A stretch of 64,000 bases of DNA from a virus. The notes under the pieces were generated by a model. That model searched no databases and was not told the DNA's origin. It saw only the letters and a list, made by a program, of their open reading frames with translations. The translations under genes were made by a program, and so were the position numbers. The stretch is taken from IMG/VR virus record IMGVR_UViG_3300008262_000201, positions 1-64,000 of that record. The stretch is one strand, 5' to 3'. The stretch's first letter is position 1. Each line of letters starts with the position of its first letter. Positions 13,762-22,196 of the stretch are shown here, one piece after another.

Positions 13762-14520
13762 ATGAAACTCCTCAAGTTTTCCACAGGTAACGGCAAGCTC
13801 AAGAATCGTCTGATCTTCAACATCCCAGCGGGCTATGCATGTCCACACGCTGGTGTCTGTAAGACCATGGCTGATCGTGTCACTGGCAAGATCATGGACC
13901 TACCTCAGTTCACTGGCACAGAAGCAGATGAGTATCGTTGCTTTGCTGCTATGGCAGAGACCAGGCCAACCGTACGTGAAGCTCGTTGGCACAACTGGGA
14001 TCTGCTGCGTGAGACCATGCATATGAATGGGAATCAAGCCATGCTTTTGCGTGATCTGATCGACCTATCACTCTCAATGCAGCCATTGAAGAAGCTGCTT
14101 CGGATCCATGAGTCAGGCGATTTCTGGACTGAGAACTACATGCGTGCTTGGATCATGGTCGCACAAGAGCGTCCTAAGCAAACCTTCTACGCATACACCA
14201 AGTCGCTTGGAATGTGGCTGAACCTCAAGGACATCATCCCATCTAACTTTTATCTCACTGCGTCGCAAGGTGGAACACTCGACTACCTGATCCCCAAGTA
14301 CCCTGAAGTGTTCCAGCGCATTGCTCATGTGGTCTACACAGAAGAGGAAGCGCAAGAGCGTGGGCTAGAGATCGATCATGACGACAGCCATTGCCTTGGT
14401 GACAAGCCGTTCGCACTCTTGGTTCATGGTTCCCAGAGGGCTGGATCTGATGCCATGAAAGCCTTAACGCAACGGAAGAAAGAAGGTAAGTTTGTAGGTT
14501 ACGGTAAGTCACAAAGGTAG
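13762..14520 (+). CDS. GP88-family-like protein
   Basis: 252 residues from ATG 13762, placed after the pseudoknot. Pattern: K-L-L-K-F-S-T-G-N-G-K-L ... FNIPAGYACPHAGVC (cysteine cluster, about 18-32), then LLRIHESGDFWTENYMRAW, PKQTFYAYTKSLGMW and SNFYLTASQGG. These match the phage Gp88 family, which shows the 'IH.SGDF.S..Y..AW..IA...P...F.AYT+S' signature. The biochemical role of the family is not established; the paired cysteines suggest metal or cluster binding. Confidence 0.8.
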   Translation: MKLLKFSTGNGKLKNRLIFNIPAGYACPHAGVCKTMADRVTGKIMDLPQFTGTEADEYRCFAAMAETRPTVREARWHNWDLLRETMHMNGNQAMLLRDLIDLSLSMQPLKKLLRIHESGDFWTENYMRAWIMVAQERPKQTFYAYTKSLGMWLNLKDIIPSNFYLTASQGGTLDYLIPKYPEVFQRIAHVVYTEEEAQERGLEIDHDDSHCLGDKPFALLVHGSQRAGSDAMKALTQRKKEGKFVGYGKSQR

Positions 14521-14527
14521 TTATCAC

Positions 14528-14560
14528 GATAAGACCTGGTACTATATGCCTGGTCTTATC
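14528..14560 (+). terminator. Hairpin after the GP88-like gene
   Basis: GATAAGACC pairs with GGTCTTATC (9 bp) around a 15-nt loop that can add two pairs. It is 7 nt before the ATG at 14568. Terminator or 5' structure for the next message. Confidence 0.6.
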
Positions 14561-14567
14561 CTGTTCA

Positions 14568-14801
14568 ATGGCTTACATCATTAGTACGTTGGTGGATGGT
14601 GTGCCACACGCCATCCATGCCAATAGTTCCGACTCCAAGTTTGAACTGTTAGCTTTGGATTCTGCTAGTTCACTTAGTAGAATTTACTCCCATCCTTACC
14701 GGGCTGGTGCTTATCAAGTTCTAAGTTGGATCCTGGACAATGAACCCACACTCTCCTGTTATGAGCTCCAGGTTTCCGATGAAGCCCGGTTCCAAAAATG
14801 A
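14568..14801 (+). CDS. Unknown 77-residue protein
   Basis: No family recognised; composition is normal. It overlaps the start of the DNA polymerase gene by up to 62 bp, so the two are probably co-translated. Confidence 0.65.
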   Translation: MAYIISTLVDGVPHAIHANSSDSKFELLALDSASSLSRIYSHPYRAGAYQVLSWILDNEPTLSCYELQVSDEARFQK

Positions 14802-16602
14802 ATCTTGGTTAGTCTTTGATATTGAAACCAATGGCCTCTACGATAAAGTCACGAAAGTTTTTTGTATCGTTATCTACGATATCAACCGAGAAGAAACTTT
14901 TGCTTATGGGCCTGATCGCATTGATGATGCTCTTGCTCATCTGGCAACCGGTGATGTACTCATTGGTCACAATGTGATCTTCTACGACGTACCGGTTCTG
15001 CAAAAACTACATTCATTCAACTGCAAAACACGCATCCTTGACACACTCATCTGCACACGACTCATTTGGCCCAAAGAAAAACTCTACGACCTTGACGTAC
15101 AACTCTATCCGGAAGTTCCGAAGAACTACCGCGGGATGGCCGGTCTTAAAGCCTGGGGTTACCGCCTCTCCGATAACAAGATTGAGTTCAAAGATTTCTC
15201 GGAGTACTCAGAAGAAATGCTTGTCTATTGCAAGCAAGACGTCTCGGTTACTTCAAAACTTTGGAGGCATATCGCCAACCAAGGCTATCCAGAACAAGCT
15301 CTCAAACTTGAACACGACTTTGCTCTTGCCATTAATAAACAAATTAGAGCAGGTGTTTCTTTTGATGTGGATGCAGCTATTGATCTTGTGGATAATCTCC
15401 GAGCAAGAGAAGCACAGCTTGAAACGGAACTAAAAGAAATCTTTCCGCCAATCGAACATCGTAATTGGTTTACTCCTAAGGTCAACAATAAAAATCGTGG
15501 CTATGTCAAAGGAGTACCTTTTGAAAAAATCCATTACGAAGAATTCAATCCTGGATCTCGTGATCAAATTGCTGATCGACTCAAGGCTAAGTACGGATGG
15601 CAACCAGAAAAGACAACTGAAAAAGGAAATCCAATCCTTAATGATGAAGTGTTAGAGGCATTGCCTTATCCAGAAGCCAAGCCTCTGGCAGAATACATGC
15701 TCATCAAGAAACGCCTTGGTCAAATTGCAGATGGCAACAACGCTTGGCTCAAGCTGGTTAATAATGACAGCAGTCGTATGCACGGTGACGTTGTTACTAA
15801 CGGCTGCGTCACTGGTCGTTGTGCTCACCGATACCCAAATATGGGTCAGGTTCCAGCAGGCTATTCGCCATACGGCAAAGAATGTCGGTCATTATTTCAT
15901 GCACCACAAGGATGGGACATGATTGGTATCGATGCCAAAGCATTGGAGCTACGATGTCTTGCTGGTTACCTTGCCATCTATGACGGTGGTGAGTATGCAC
16001 GTGTGGTCACGGATCCAACAATTGACATTCACGTGTACAACCAAGAGCGTTTTGGTGTTGCTACCAGGGACATCAGTAAGCGTTTACTGTATGCCGTGTT
16101 GTATGGCGCTGGTCACCTTAAGGCTGGCAGCATTGTGGATCCGAATGAAAAAGATGAAGAAGTTCTGCGTAAACTAGGAAGAACTGCAATTAATTCATTC
16201 ATGGCTGAGGTGCCAGCCTTGAAAGAACTTAAGGAACGTATTGAATCTCAGATTGCAAACAATGATTGTCTCATTGGATTAGATCGCCGTATTCTTTATT
16301 GCCGTTCGGCATTCAAAGGATTGAATGTTTTATTACAATCAGCAGGCGCAATCCTCATGAAGCAAGTTGTTATTAACATTCATGACAACATTGAGTCTGC
16401 CCTCAGTCTGCCCCATGGGGCAGAGTGGGAACAAGTCTTGATGGTTCATGACGAAGTGCAACTGGTTTGTAGTCCCAAATACACTGAACAGATCAGAGCC
16501 CAAGCATTGGCAGCTTTTCCACAAGCACAGCAATTCTTTGGATTCCTCTGTGACATTGAGGGAGATTCTCGTGTAGGATCCAACTGGAGCCAAACGCACT
16601 GA
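14740..16602 (+). CDS. Family A DNA polymerase (T7-like) with 3'-5' exonuclease
   Basis: 620 residues; the replicative polymerase. Exonuclease: LVFDIETNG (D27, E29), GHNVIFYD (D83), YCKQD (D167). Polymerase: motif A GIDAKALELR (D398), motif B RDISKRLLYAVLYG (R443, K447, Y451, Y455), motif C VHDE (H570-E572). Layout and length match T7 gp5 without a longer insertion. Y451 occupies the position corresponding to T7 Tyr526, the tyrosine type associated with virulent phages. Start: ATG 14740, or 14779 (MKPGSKNESW). It sits beside SSB and other replication genes. Confidence 0.97.
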   Translation: MNPHSPVMSSRFPMKPGSKNESWLVFDIETNGLYDKVTKVFCIVIYDINREETFAYGPDRIDDALAHLATGDVLIGHNVIFYDVPVLQKLHSFNCKTRILDTLICTRLIWPKEKLYDLDVQLYPEVPKNYRGMAGLKAWGYRLSDNKIEFKDFSEYSEEMLVYCKQDVSVTSKLWRHIANQGYPEQALKLEHDFALAINKQIRAGVSFDVDAAIDLVDNLRAREAQLETELKEIFPPIEHRNWFTPKVNNKNRGYVKGVPFEKIHYEEFNPGSRDQIADRLKAKYGWQPEKTTEKGNPILNDEVLEALPYPEAKPLAEYMLIKKRLGQIADGNNAWLKLVNNDSSRMHGDVVTNGCVTGRCAHRYPNMGQVPAGYSPYGKECRSLFHAPQGWDMIGIDAKALELRCLAGYLAIYDGGEYARVVTDPTIDIHVYNQERFGVATRDISKRLLYAVLYGAGHLKAGSIVDPNEKDEEVLRKLGRTAINSFMAEVPALKELKERIESQIANNDCLIGLDRRILYCRSAFKGLNVLLQSAGAILMKQVVINIHDNIESALSLPHGAEWEQVLMVHDEVQLVCSPKYTEQIRAQALAAFPQAQQFFGFLCDIEGDSRVGSNWSQTH

Positions 16603-16608
16603 GCTCTT

Positions 16609-16635
16609 CGTCCTAAGTATGACGCTAAACTACTT
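16609..16635 (+). promoter_or_regulatory. Leader pseudoknot, family 2, copy 4
   Basis: P1 CGTC/GACG, loop CT-AAGT-AT, linker CTAAACT, P2' ACTT. P2 AAGT/ACTT differs from the other copies at all four positions yet still pairs fully. The ATG at 16656 (SSB) is 20 nt later. Confidence 0.85.
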
Positions 16636-16655
16636 ATCACCTACTGTTTGAACAC

Positions 16656-17456
16656 ATGAACTTTGTTACAGTTTGCGCTCAACTCAACGACACACCTCGC
16701 GAAGTTTATACTTCTGCCACATCAAGCAACTATGTTGCAGAGGTAATGCTTCCTCCTGTAGGAAAAAATAAATCTGCAACATCTCTTGCGCTTCATGTTT
16801 ACGGCAAGGCTGCTGAGAAATTCAGGACCCTTGATCGTGGTGCTCGTTTGTATGTACACGGTTCAAAGATCCGTTACGATATTGATGCCAAGGCATACTC
16901 ACTGCACGGCGGTGTTATTGCAGTTGTTAATGATTCGTTTCCAATTTTTAACGATGTGATTCTTACTGGTCGTTGCATTAAAGACATCGATCAAGAAGAT
17001 GCACGTGCGTTTAAGACAACACCAGATGGTTTGATGATTGCCAATCAAACCATCTCAGTTAATACTGGTCGGAACCAAGGAGACTTGTTCAACTTCTATG
17101 CAATTAATAGCAAGGATGACAAGTTAAATAACGCTGAGTTGATGGTCAACTTTACACGGAAAGGAACTGGACTTACCATTCGTGGCCGTCTTGTTACCGA
17201 TGCATGGACTGATAAAGAAACACAACAACGCCGAACACTGACCAAGATCCAGCTTGTGCAGATGACCTTGGCGCCAAAGCCTGGCATCAACGAGCCAAAG
17301 CCCGTAGCGTCCCAGACGACGGTTGCTTCTTCTGATAATGTTGCTACACTGTGGGGCGGCAAGACTGCCGAAGATTCCTGGAGCCAAGGTCTGCCTGATC
17401 TCCCTGGTCAGTACGGACCAGCTCCTGAGCCTACTCCTGAATTCATTCCGTTCTGA
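16656..17456 (+). CDS. Single-stranded DNA-binding protein, two tandem OB folds
   Basis: 266 residues. First OB region about 1-80 (MNFVTVCAQLNDTPREVY ... LHVYGKAAEKF), second about 98-210 (DVILTGRCIKDI ... ANQTISVNTGRNQ ... FNFYAINSKDD). It ends in a Pro/Glu-rich linker and EFIPF, resembling the DDDIPF-type SSB tip that recruits replication partners. It lies directly after the polymerase and is preceded by a family 2 pseudoknot, so autoregulation through the leader is a testable idea. Confidence 0.85.
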   Translation: MNFVTVCAQLNDTPREVYTSATSSNYVAEVMLPPVGKNKSATSLALHVYGKAAEKFRTLDRGARLYVHGSKIRYDIDAKAYSLHGGVIAVVNDSFPIFNDVILTGRCIKDIDQEDARAFKTTPDGLMIANQTISVNTGRNQGDLFNFYAINSKDDKLNNAELMVNFTRKGTGLTIRGRLVTDAWTDKETQQRRTLTKIQLVQMTLAPKPGINEPKPVASQTTVASSDNVATLWGGKTAEDSWSQGLPDLPGQYGPAPEPTPEFIPF

Positions 17457-17459
17457 CTC

Positions 17460-17690
17460 ATGCCTCTTCAACTTGATTTACAAGAACAAGATCTTCTTTC
17501 TTTAGAAGACGCCATTGCGTACGAATTTTTTATGGAGAGTGCATACAACATTATGCACAGTGCTAATGAAAAGGATTTAGACATTGCTGAACAAGTTTTA
17601 AAACTTGCTCAAGCTTCTTATCTGATTGCAAATATTTTTTGCGAAGTACGTTTAATTAACTCACAACAAACCAATGACACCGACGCATGA
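17460..17690 (+). CDS. Unknown 76-residue acidic helical protein
   Basis: Starts 3 nt after the SSB stop, acidic and helical throughout, with no motif. Probably co-transcribed with SSB. Confidence 0.7.
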   Translation: MPLQLDLQEQDLLSLEDAIAYEFFMESAYNIMHSANEKDLDIAEQVLKLAQASYLIANIFCEVRLINSQQTNDTDA

Positions 17691-17913
17691 TCAGTTCACT
17701 CTCCTCTATGAGGATGAGCACACTAAACTTCTGTATGAATTCAAGGCTCTTGTTGCTGACGATGTAATCAATCACCTTGTGGATTTTCTCAAGGGTTGTG
17801 GCTACATGGAAAGCAGTATCTTTGAATGCATGAAAGAATCTTCTGAGGCATATTTCGATTCATTACGTACTCAGCAGTACGTAATGAAATGGGACAAGCC
17901 TGAAGCAGAATGA
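17674..17913 (+). CDS. Unknown 79-residue acidic protein
   Basis: Overlaps the previous gene by 17 bp. No motif beyond a helical, acidic composition. The following pseudoknot begins 5 nt after its stop. Confidence 0.65.
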   Translation: MTPTHDQFTLLYEDEHTKLLYEFKALVADDVINHLVDFLKGCGYMESSIFECMKESSEAYFDSLRTQQYVMKWDKPEAE

Positions 17914-17918
17914 TGATT

Positions 17919-17945
17919 CGTCCTGAGCATGACGTTAAACTGCTT
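17919..17945 (+). promoter_or_regulatory. Leader pseudoknot, family 2, copy 5
   Basis: P1 CGTC/GACG, loop CT-GAGC-AT, linker TTAAACT, P2' GCTT (pairs GAGC through one G-U). The ATG at 17967 is 21 nt later, which fixes that start over upstream in-frame 17910. Confidence 0.8.
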
Positions 17946-17966
17946 ACTCCTGACTACGAAACAACC

Positions 17967-18983
17967 ATGACTTCTTCGATGACCACCAAGAAAACTTCTG
18001 CGCTTGCATCCAGGGGACTTGATTCCTTTAAGCTTTTCCAAGCCAAAGAGTTTGTTTCTGGCTACCAGAATCTTGTAACAATTCAACCACTAAACAAATC
18101 AAAAGTACGTGGTTGGTTTGTCCGCAAGTCTGATCTTGATACCTGCGGATGGACTGCTACTGAAGATGAGTTTGCCAATGGTTCCGTCATCTGGAACTAT
18201 AAGCAGACCTTTGGTATGGCACCTAATACCTCCATTGAAGAGGGACTTAACTTCACGGAACCTCGCGTCCAGATCTTGTTGCGTTCTCCACTCATGGTGG
18301 AAGAGACAACTGGGATGCGTCAAACGATTGGCACCTTTGAAGATCCAGAGGTCAAAGCCATGTTTGAAAATGACAAGATTGCATCCGACCTTGCTAACAG
18401 CAAGGGCGAGATGTACAAGCGTAAGTACAGTGTACGTACAAAGTACCTTGTATATATCCTGACCCAGGACAACAAGCGTGCTCATAAGATCCCCATGGTG
18501 CTAACACTCAAGGGTCTTAACGGAACCGATGTTTCCGACAAGGTTAAGCTGTACGAAAAGGAAATGTCTAAATGCCTGAGCAAGGCACTGGACTCTGAGG
18601 TACCGCTGGCATTCAACGAGAAGTTTTACGCCACTACGGTGTTTACTCCCGTCCTTGCCAACGAGATGCGTGGTGCTAACAACGTAGAGATTTGCGCCAT
18701 CGAATCTTTTGACATCCCTGACTACAGCTCCCAAGAGGAAGCGGTTGCATCATTGGGCCGCCTTTCGATTCCTGATGAAGATCGTGAATCGACTTGGAAG
18801 TACCAAGGGATGTTTGAAGACTATATAAATCAACATTCTCGCCAAGATGCGCAGCGTCTTGGTGGTGCTTACGGAATCAAAGATGGCGTACAGATTCTTC
18901 CCGTCTCACGCATCGCAGATGCAGTTGATGTGAAAGCATTGCCTGCACGCAATGAACTAACCGGAGAAGATCTTAGCCTTTGA
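17967..18983 (+). CDS. Conserved protein of unknown function, DUF5895-like
   Basis: 338 residues from ATG 17967. It contains SFKLFQAKEFVSGYQNLV near the N-terminus and YLVYILTQDNKRAHKIPMVL in the centre. I associate this arrangement with a cyanobacterial/cyanophage family (DUF5895), without certainty. It sits in the replication block between SSB and the Gp157-like gene, so a DNA-metabolism role is plausible. It converges with the minus-strand gene 18973 and overlaps it by 11 bp. Confidence 0.6.
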   Translation: MTSSMTTKKTSALASRGLDSFKLFQAKEFVSGYQNLVTIQPLNKSKVRGWFVRKSDLDTCGWTATEDEFANGSVIWNYKQTFGMAPNTSIEEGLNFTEPRVQILLRSPLMVEETTGMRQTIGTFEDPEVKAMFENDKIASDLANSKGEMYKRKYSVRTKYLVYILTQDNKRAHKIPMVLTLKGLNGTDVSDKVKLYEKEMSKCLSKALDSEVPLAFNEKFYATTVFTPVLANEMRGANNVEICAIESFDIPDYSSQEEAVASLGRLSIPDEDRESTWKYQGMFEDYINQHSRQDAQRLGGAYGIKDGVQILPVSRIADAVDVKALPARNELTGEDLSL

Positions 18984-19212
18984 GGCGGTTCAAGATGTCA
19001 TGGTCAACTTGATTACTCATCAAGTCCATGGCATCCTTTACTAATCCTTTAATAGCAACTTGACGCATCGTGGCGATCTTCGTTAGTAAGGTCGCCATTT
19101 CTTTTAGCTCACTCATTGAACTGCATTCGTTAATGGAACGTATCATCTTCTCTTGCCAGAAGGCTTCTTCTGGACCCATTTCAAATTGCAACATGGGATT
19201 CAATTGTTTCAA
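18973..19212 (-). CDS. Conserved 79-residue helical protein
   Basis: Has LQFEMGPEEAFWQEKMIRSI and LKEMATLLTKIATMRQVAIK, both amphipathic helices. From memory similar short proteins occur in cyanobacteria and cyanophages; function unknown. It is an isolated minus-strand gene. Confidence 0.7.
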   Translation of the reverse strand: MKQLNPMLQFEMGPEEAFWQEKMIRSINECSSMSELKEMATLLTKIATMRQVAIKGLVKDAMDLMSNQVDHDILNRLKG

Positions 19213-19254
19213 AGTATTCTAACTACAACGTAAACTTAATTAAACCTTTTGTTT

Positions 19255-19461
19255 ATGTTAGGGATTCAACACATGAAACCAGAAGACAAAGCTGCTCTTA
19301 CCGTCGGTGCTCAAACTGCATTAGTGACAGCGGCTGCTGCCATCCTTCTGCCTAACCCAGTCTCCTGGGCGGCTGCTATAGTGGCAACGTACCGCATGGC
19401 CAAGCGTGCTCGCATCCAATCTCTGATTGACCAAGGGCAAGCCAAGTACTGGAGGGGGTAA
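19255..19461 (+). CDS. Small hydrophobic protein
   Basis: 68 residues from ATG 19255 (62 from 19273, which follows an ATTCAACAC leader). A hydrophobic Ala-rich span (ALVTAAAAILLPNPVSWAAA) is followed by a basic helix with RMAKRARIQSLID. Probably membrane-associated. Function unknown. Confidence 0.65.
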   Translation: MLGIQHMKPEDKAALTVGAQTALVTAAAAILLPNPVSWAAAIVATYRMAKRARIQSLIDQGQAKYWRG

Positions 19462-19497
19462 CCACCTGGTACAACACACCAACTCAATTCAAATCAA

Positions 19498-20433
19498 ATG
19501 CAAACACAAGTTGAGCTTAATGCAGCGCAAGCTGCAATCTATACACGCACGAATCTTTCACGTGCCTTTCAAGACTTTGATGACACCGACATTGGTGGCA
19601 TCTATTTGCGAGGCGATGATTGTGTTGTGGTGCGTCGCGATGGTAGCGAGCAAGCTTACAACAGGGAACTAATCAAGACTTCCTTTAACAACTACACCCA
19701 CCGTCTTAAAGATTTCTTTTCCTATCTTGGTCCCAATTATCGTGGCCCTAGTGTATGGCACAACAATGCTTACATTCTTTTTAAGGGCTGGAACTACTCA
19801 CACGCACTCGGACACCTGAGCTCCCATGCAAAACTACAAGCACACTGGGCTGACAAATTTATACATGTATCAAACACCGACAAAGTCTTGCACCTCCTCC
19901 AGTCCGATCAAACGGATATTGGACATTTGGTTGCGCCAGACGGATTGCGGCTTCCGAATCGGCCCATTGACATTGACGGTGACATGGAAGCTGACGACTC
20001 CGAGCCTGTCATGGGTGAACCTTGGTGTTCGTGTGGGTCGTATCAGCGTCAGCTCAGCAACGTATCTGACTTTGCGTCCGAGATCCAAGGATTCAAACCC
20101 TGGTGCATCCACCTGACTTGGTTCAACAAGTACAGGGAACTGCTGTGCAAGCGCACCGAAGCACGGAATGCCAGTCCCAGTGGCACACCTGAGAAGTGTG
20201 TTGCCTGGTGGTATGCACCACCCGCTGATCACATCAGTGATGGACGCTTTGTATTGTTGTATACAAACTCAGGTGCACAAGCTCCGCTCAGTCATTGGCG
20301 TACCTACAAGCCCAAGGATATCTTTACCCAGCATGATGCATGGGATCTGTTTTTCAATATGATGGAGGCTGGCTACGTTCCATTCCCTGGTACTGCATTG
20401 CCACAACTCAAGTCTGCTGTCAAAAAACAATGA
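19498..20433 (+). CDS. Unknown protein with SWIM-type zinc-finger pattern
   Basis: 311 residues. A C-x-C (W-C-S-C-G, about 177-179) and a later C-x-H (W-C-I-H-L, about 203-205), about 24 residues apart, match the CxCxnCxH SWIM pattern, a probable zinc-binding nucleic-acid or protein interaction module. The N-terminal 150 residues are unassigned. It has a CAACTCAATTCAAATCAA leader. The stop overlaps the next ATG. Confidence 0.65.
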   Translation: MQTQVELNAAQAAIYTRTNLSRAFQDFDDTDIGGIYLRGDDCVVVRRDGSEQAYNRELIKTSFNNYTHRLKDFFSYLGPNYRGPSVWHNNAYILFKGWNYSHALGHLSSHAKLQAHWADKFIHVSNTDKVLHLLQSDQTDIGHLVAPDGLRLPNRPIDIDGDMEADDSEPVMGEPWCSCGSYQRQLSNVSDFASEIQGFKPWCIHLTWFNKYRELLCKRTEARNASPSGTPEKCVAWWYAPPADHISDGRFVLLYTNSGAQAPLSHWRTYKPKDIFTQHDAWDLFFNMMEAGYVPFPGTALPQLKSAVKKQ

Positions 20434-20744
20434 CATTTCAAATCGATAATGGCGTTGTTTACCTAGGTACTCAATGCCCCAGTACAATACTCAAAATTGA
20501 GTCAAAAGATTCAATGATTGACCCTGAGCTACGCAAGTATGCAACAGAGTTAGTCAACAAACCTTTTCCAAAACAAATGATGCTATCCAACGGCAAGTAC
20601 TCACTACACCTTGAACTTGATGAAGACACTTACTGGGGTCTTGTTAAGCTAGGTGCAGAAATCAAAACTGATTGTGAAACTTATGCAGAACACATCCTCA
20701 TTGGGCATATTGAATCCGGACTCGATCAACAAGCTACAGATTGA
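20430..20744 (+). CDS. Unknown 104-residue protein
   Basis: The ATG at 20430 overlaps the previous TGA. It contains SNGKYSLHLELDEDTYWGLVKLGAE, which resembles the downstream protein (MTIHIEWDETDPDLQWWTDLGAE), suggesting paralogy. Function unknown. Confidence 0.7.
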   Translation: MTFQIDNGVVYLGTQCPSTILKIESKDSMIDPELRKYATELVNKPFPKQMMLSNGKYSLHLELDEDTYWGLVKLGAEIKTDCETYAEHILIGHIESGLDQQATD

Positions 20745-20898
20745 ATGCATTGAAGAAGAGGATGGTTCCATGACCATTCATATCGAATGGGATGAAACAG
20801 ATCCCGATCTTCAATGGTGGACAGATCTTGGCGCAGAAGGCCAAGAAACCTTTATGATTAATGCACTCCAACAAGCTTGTGATTGTTATGTCGATTGA
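20683..20898 (+). CDS. Unknown small acidic protein, start uncertain
   Basis: The conserved-looking part is IHIEWDETDPDLQWWTDLGA followed by a helix ending in QQACDCYVD. Upstream in-frame starts are ATG 20683 or 20653, both overlapping the previous gene, and neither has a ribosome-binding site. Function unknown. Confidence 0.6.
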   Translation: MQNTSSLGILNPDSINKLQIECIEEEDGSMTIHIEWDETDPDLQWWTDLGAEGQETFMINALQQACDCYVD

Positions 20899-21274
20899 CA
20901 CCTACGGCCTTAGCTCTGAGCAGTACACCGAGTTCTTTCATAAGAACATTCGTGCTGCAGCCAAGCTTTACTTGGATACCTGCAACATTTTGAGCAGCGA
21001 AGGGGTCGGCAATGTCGACTTCAAAACTGTCTCAGAGATGTACCAAGAAGCTGTGTACACTACCAATGATGATTGCCGTCGTTACCAAAAGAGTAACAAC
21101 CCCGAGGCTCTCAAAGATACTGATCTGCTAGGTATCTATCCTTCTAGAGAAGAGCTGTTGGCTGAGATCCAGGCTGTCAATGCCAAGGTCGAAGCACTGA
21201 ACGACTACGTTGCTGAGTTAGTTGCGGTCACCACCAAAGGGCTTACCGGCATTGCTGATCGCCTGGTAGACTAA
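20888..21274 (+). CDS. Unknown 128-residue helical protein
   Basis: ATG 20888 overlaps the previous gene by 11 bp. A long C-terminal helix with heptad character (EELLAEIQAVNAKVEALNDY) points to a coiled coil. No family recognised. Confidence 0.7.
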   Translation: MSIDTYGLSSEQYTEFFHKNIRAAAKLYLDTCNILSSEGVGNVDFKTVSEMYQEAVYTTNDDCRRYQKSNNPEALKDTDLLGIYPSREELLAEIQAVNAKVEALNDYVAELVAVTTKGLTGIADRLVD

Positions 21275-21296
21275 ACCCGCCGCCCTGCAGGGACGC

Positions 21297-21323
21297 CGTC
21301 CTGGTCAAGACGTAAAACTGACC
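21297..21323 (+). promoter_or_regulatory. Leader pseudoknot, family 2, copy 6
   Basis: P1 CGTC/GACG, loop CT-GGTC-AA, linker TAAAACT, P2' GACC, fully complementary to GGTC. The ATG at 21344 is 20 nt later. Confidence 0.85.
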
Positions 21324-21343
21324 ACCCATCTCAACACCACACC

Positions 21344-21457
21344 ATGTTTGAATCCTTGTTTACCGCCGTACTTCCGGTGATCAAAGATTTGTTGTGGGCA
21401 GCAGCCGGAGCTCTGCTGACCTACGCACTCAACAAATTCCAATTTCAATTCAACTGA
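21344..21457 (+). CDS. 37-residue membrane peptide behind a pseudoknot
   Basis: MFESLFTAVLPVIKDLLWAA then AGALLTYALNKFQFQFN. One hydrophobic helix in almost the whole length. It has its own family 2 leader and ends 3 nt before the next ATG. It could be a small holin-like or membrane-anchor peptide; no evidence decides. Confidence 0.65.
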   Translation: MFESLFTAVLPVIKDLLWAAAGALLTYALNKFQFQFN

Positions 21458-21460
21458 ACC

Positions 21461-22180
21461 ATGACTCAAGTTACCCAGGCTAAACTCAAGGACTTATCTG
21501 TCATCAAACTCTACGAGCATTATGCTGCTCTCGAAAAGTCTTTGCCTCTTCTCACTCCTGAGTCCCAAGAACTGGCTAAAGCAGAGCTTGAGTCTTGCGC
21601 CGACTTACGGTCAGAAAAAGTTGATCGTATCTATTACGCCATGGCGGCGCATGAGGATGCCCTTGAACGCATCAAGAAAGAAGGCGATCTCATTACGCAA
21701 TCCAAGCGTCACCACGAATCCCAGTTGCGGTCGCTGAAAGGCCTGCTAAATTACTTACGTCGAGTCCTTCCTTTGGACTCGAATAAAATCACAGGTCGCA
21801 ATTATCAGTTCACCTTTGTCCGCAAAAAAGAACTTACCGTCGAAGTTACCACGGATCCAGAGTTTTGGCACACTCAAGAGCGAACAGATTATTGCATTGA
21901 AGAAGAAGTCACAACAACAAAACAAGTTGTTGTACGATCAATGTCAGGAGAAGTTCTATCCACTAGAACAGAACCTAAAACCGTCACTAAAATCCTCCCT
22001 AATCTCGATGCCATACGCAGCGCCTATCAAGAAGGTCGGCAACTTCCAACAGGAGTCAAGGTCGTCCAAGAGTACTCTGTCCGTTCCAAACGAATCTTCA
22101 GTGAACCCCGAATGGAATTGGTTTCATCCGAGTATCCAGACGAGCTTCTACGAGAAGATCCCAGCACCGACGAATCTTGA
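21461..22180 (+). CDS. Siphovirus Gp157-like protein
   Basis: 239 residues. The N-terminal ~110 residues are helical and charged with a YYAMAAHEDALERIKKE-type pattern, then GRNYQFTFVRKKELTVEV and a V-E-V...PEFW strand region. This arrangement (long coiled helices, then a 'f.......v.i' segment) fits the phage Gp157 family, implicated in phage resistance to host exonuclease or restriction in some phages. Function by family only. Confidence 0.7.
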   Translation: MTQVTQAKLKDLSVIKLYEHYAALEKSLPLLTPESQELAKAELESCADLRSEKVDRIYYAMAAHEDALERIKKEGDLITQSKRHHESQLRSLKGLLNYLRRVLPLDSNKITGRNYQFTFVRKKELTVEVTTDPEFWHTQERTDYCIEEEVTTTKQVVVRSMSGEVLSTRTEPKTVTKILPNLDAIRSAYQEGRQLPTGVKVVQEYSVRSKRIFSEPRMELVSSEYPDELLREDPSTDES

Positions 22181-22196
22181 AGATGCGTGCATCAAG

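Noticed and set aside
18973-19212. Antitoxin or small RNA-binding regulator
   Set aside because: Only amphipathic helices visible; no toxin partner adjacent.
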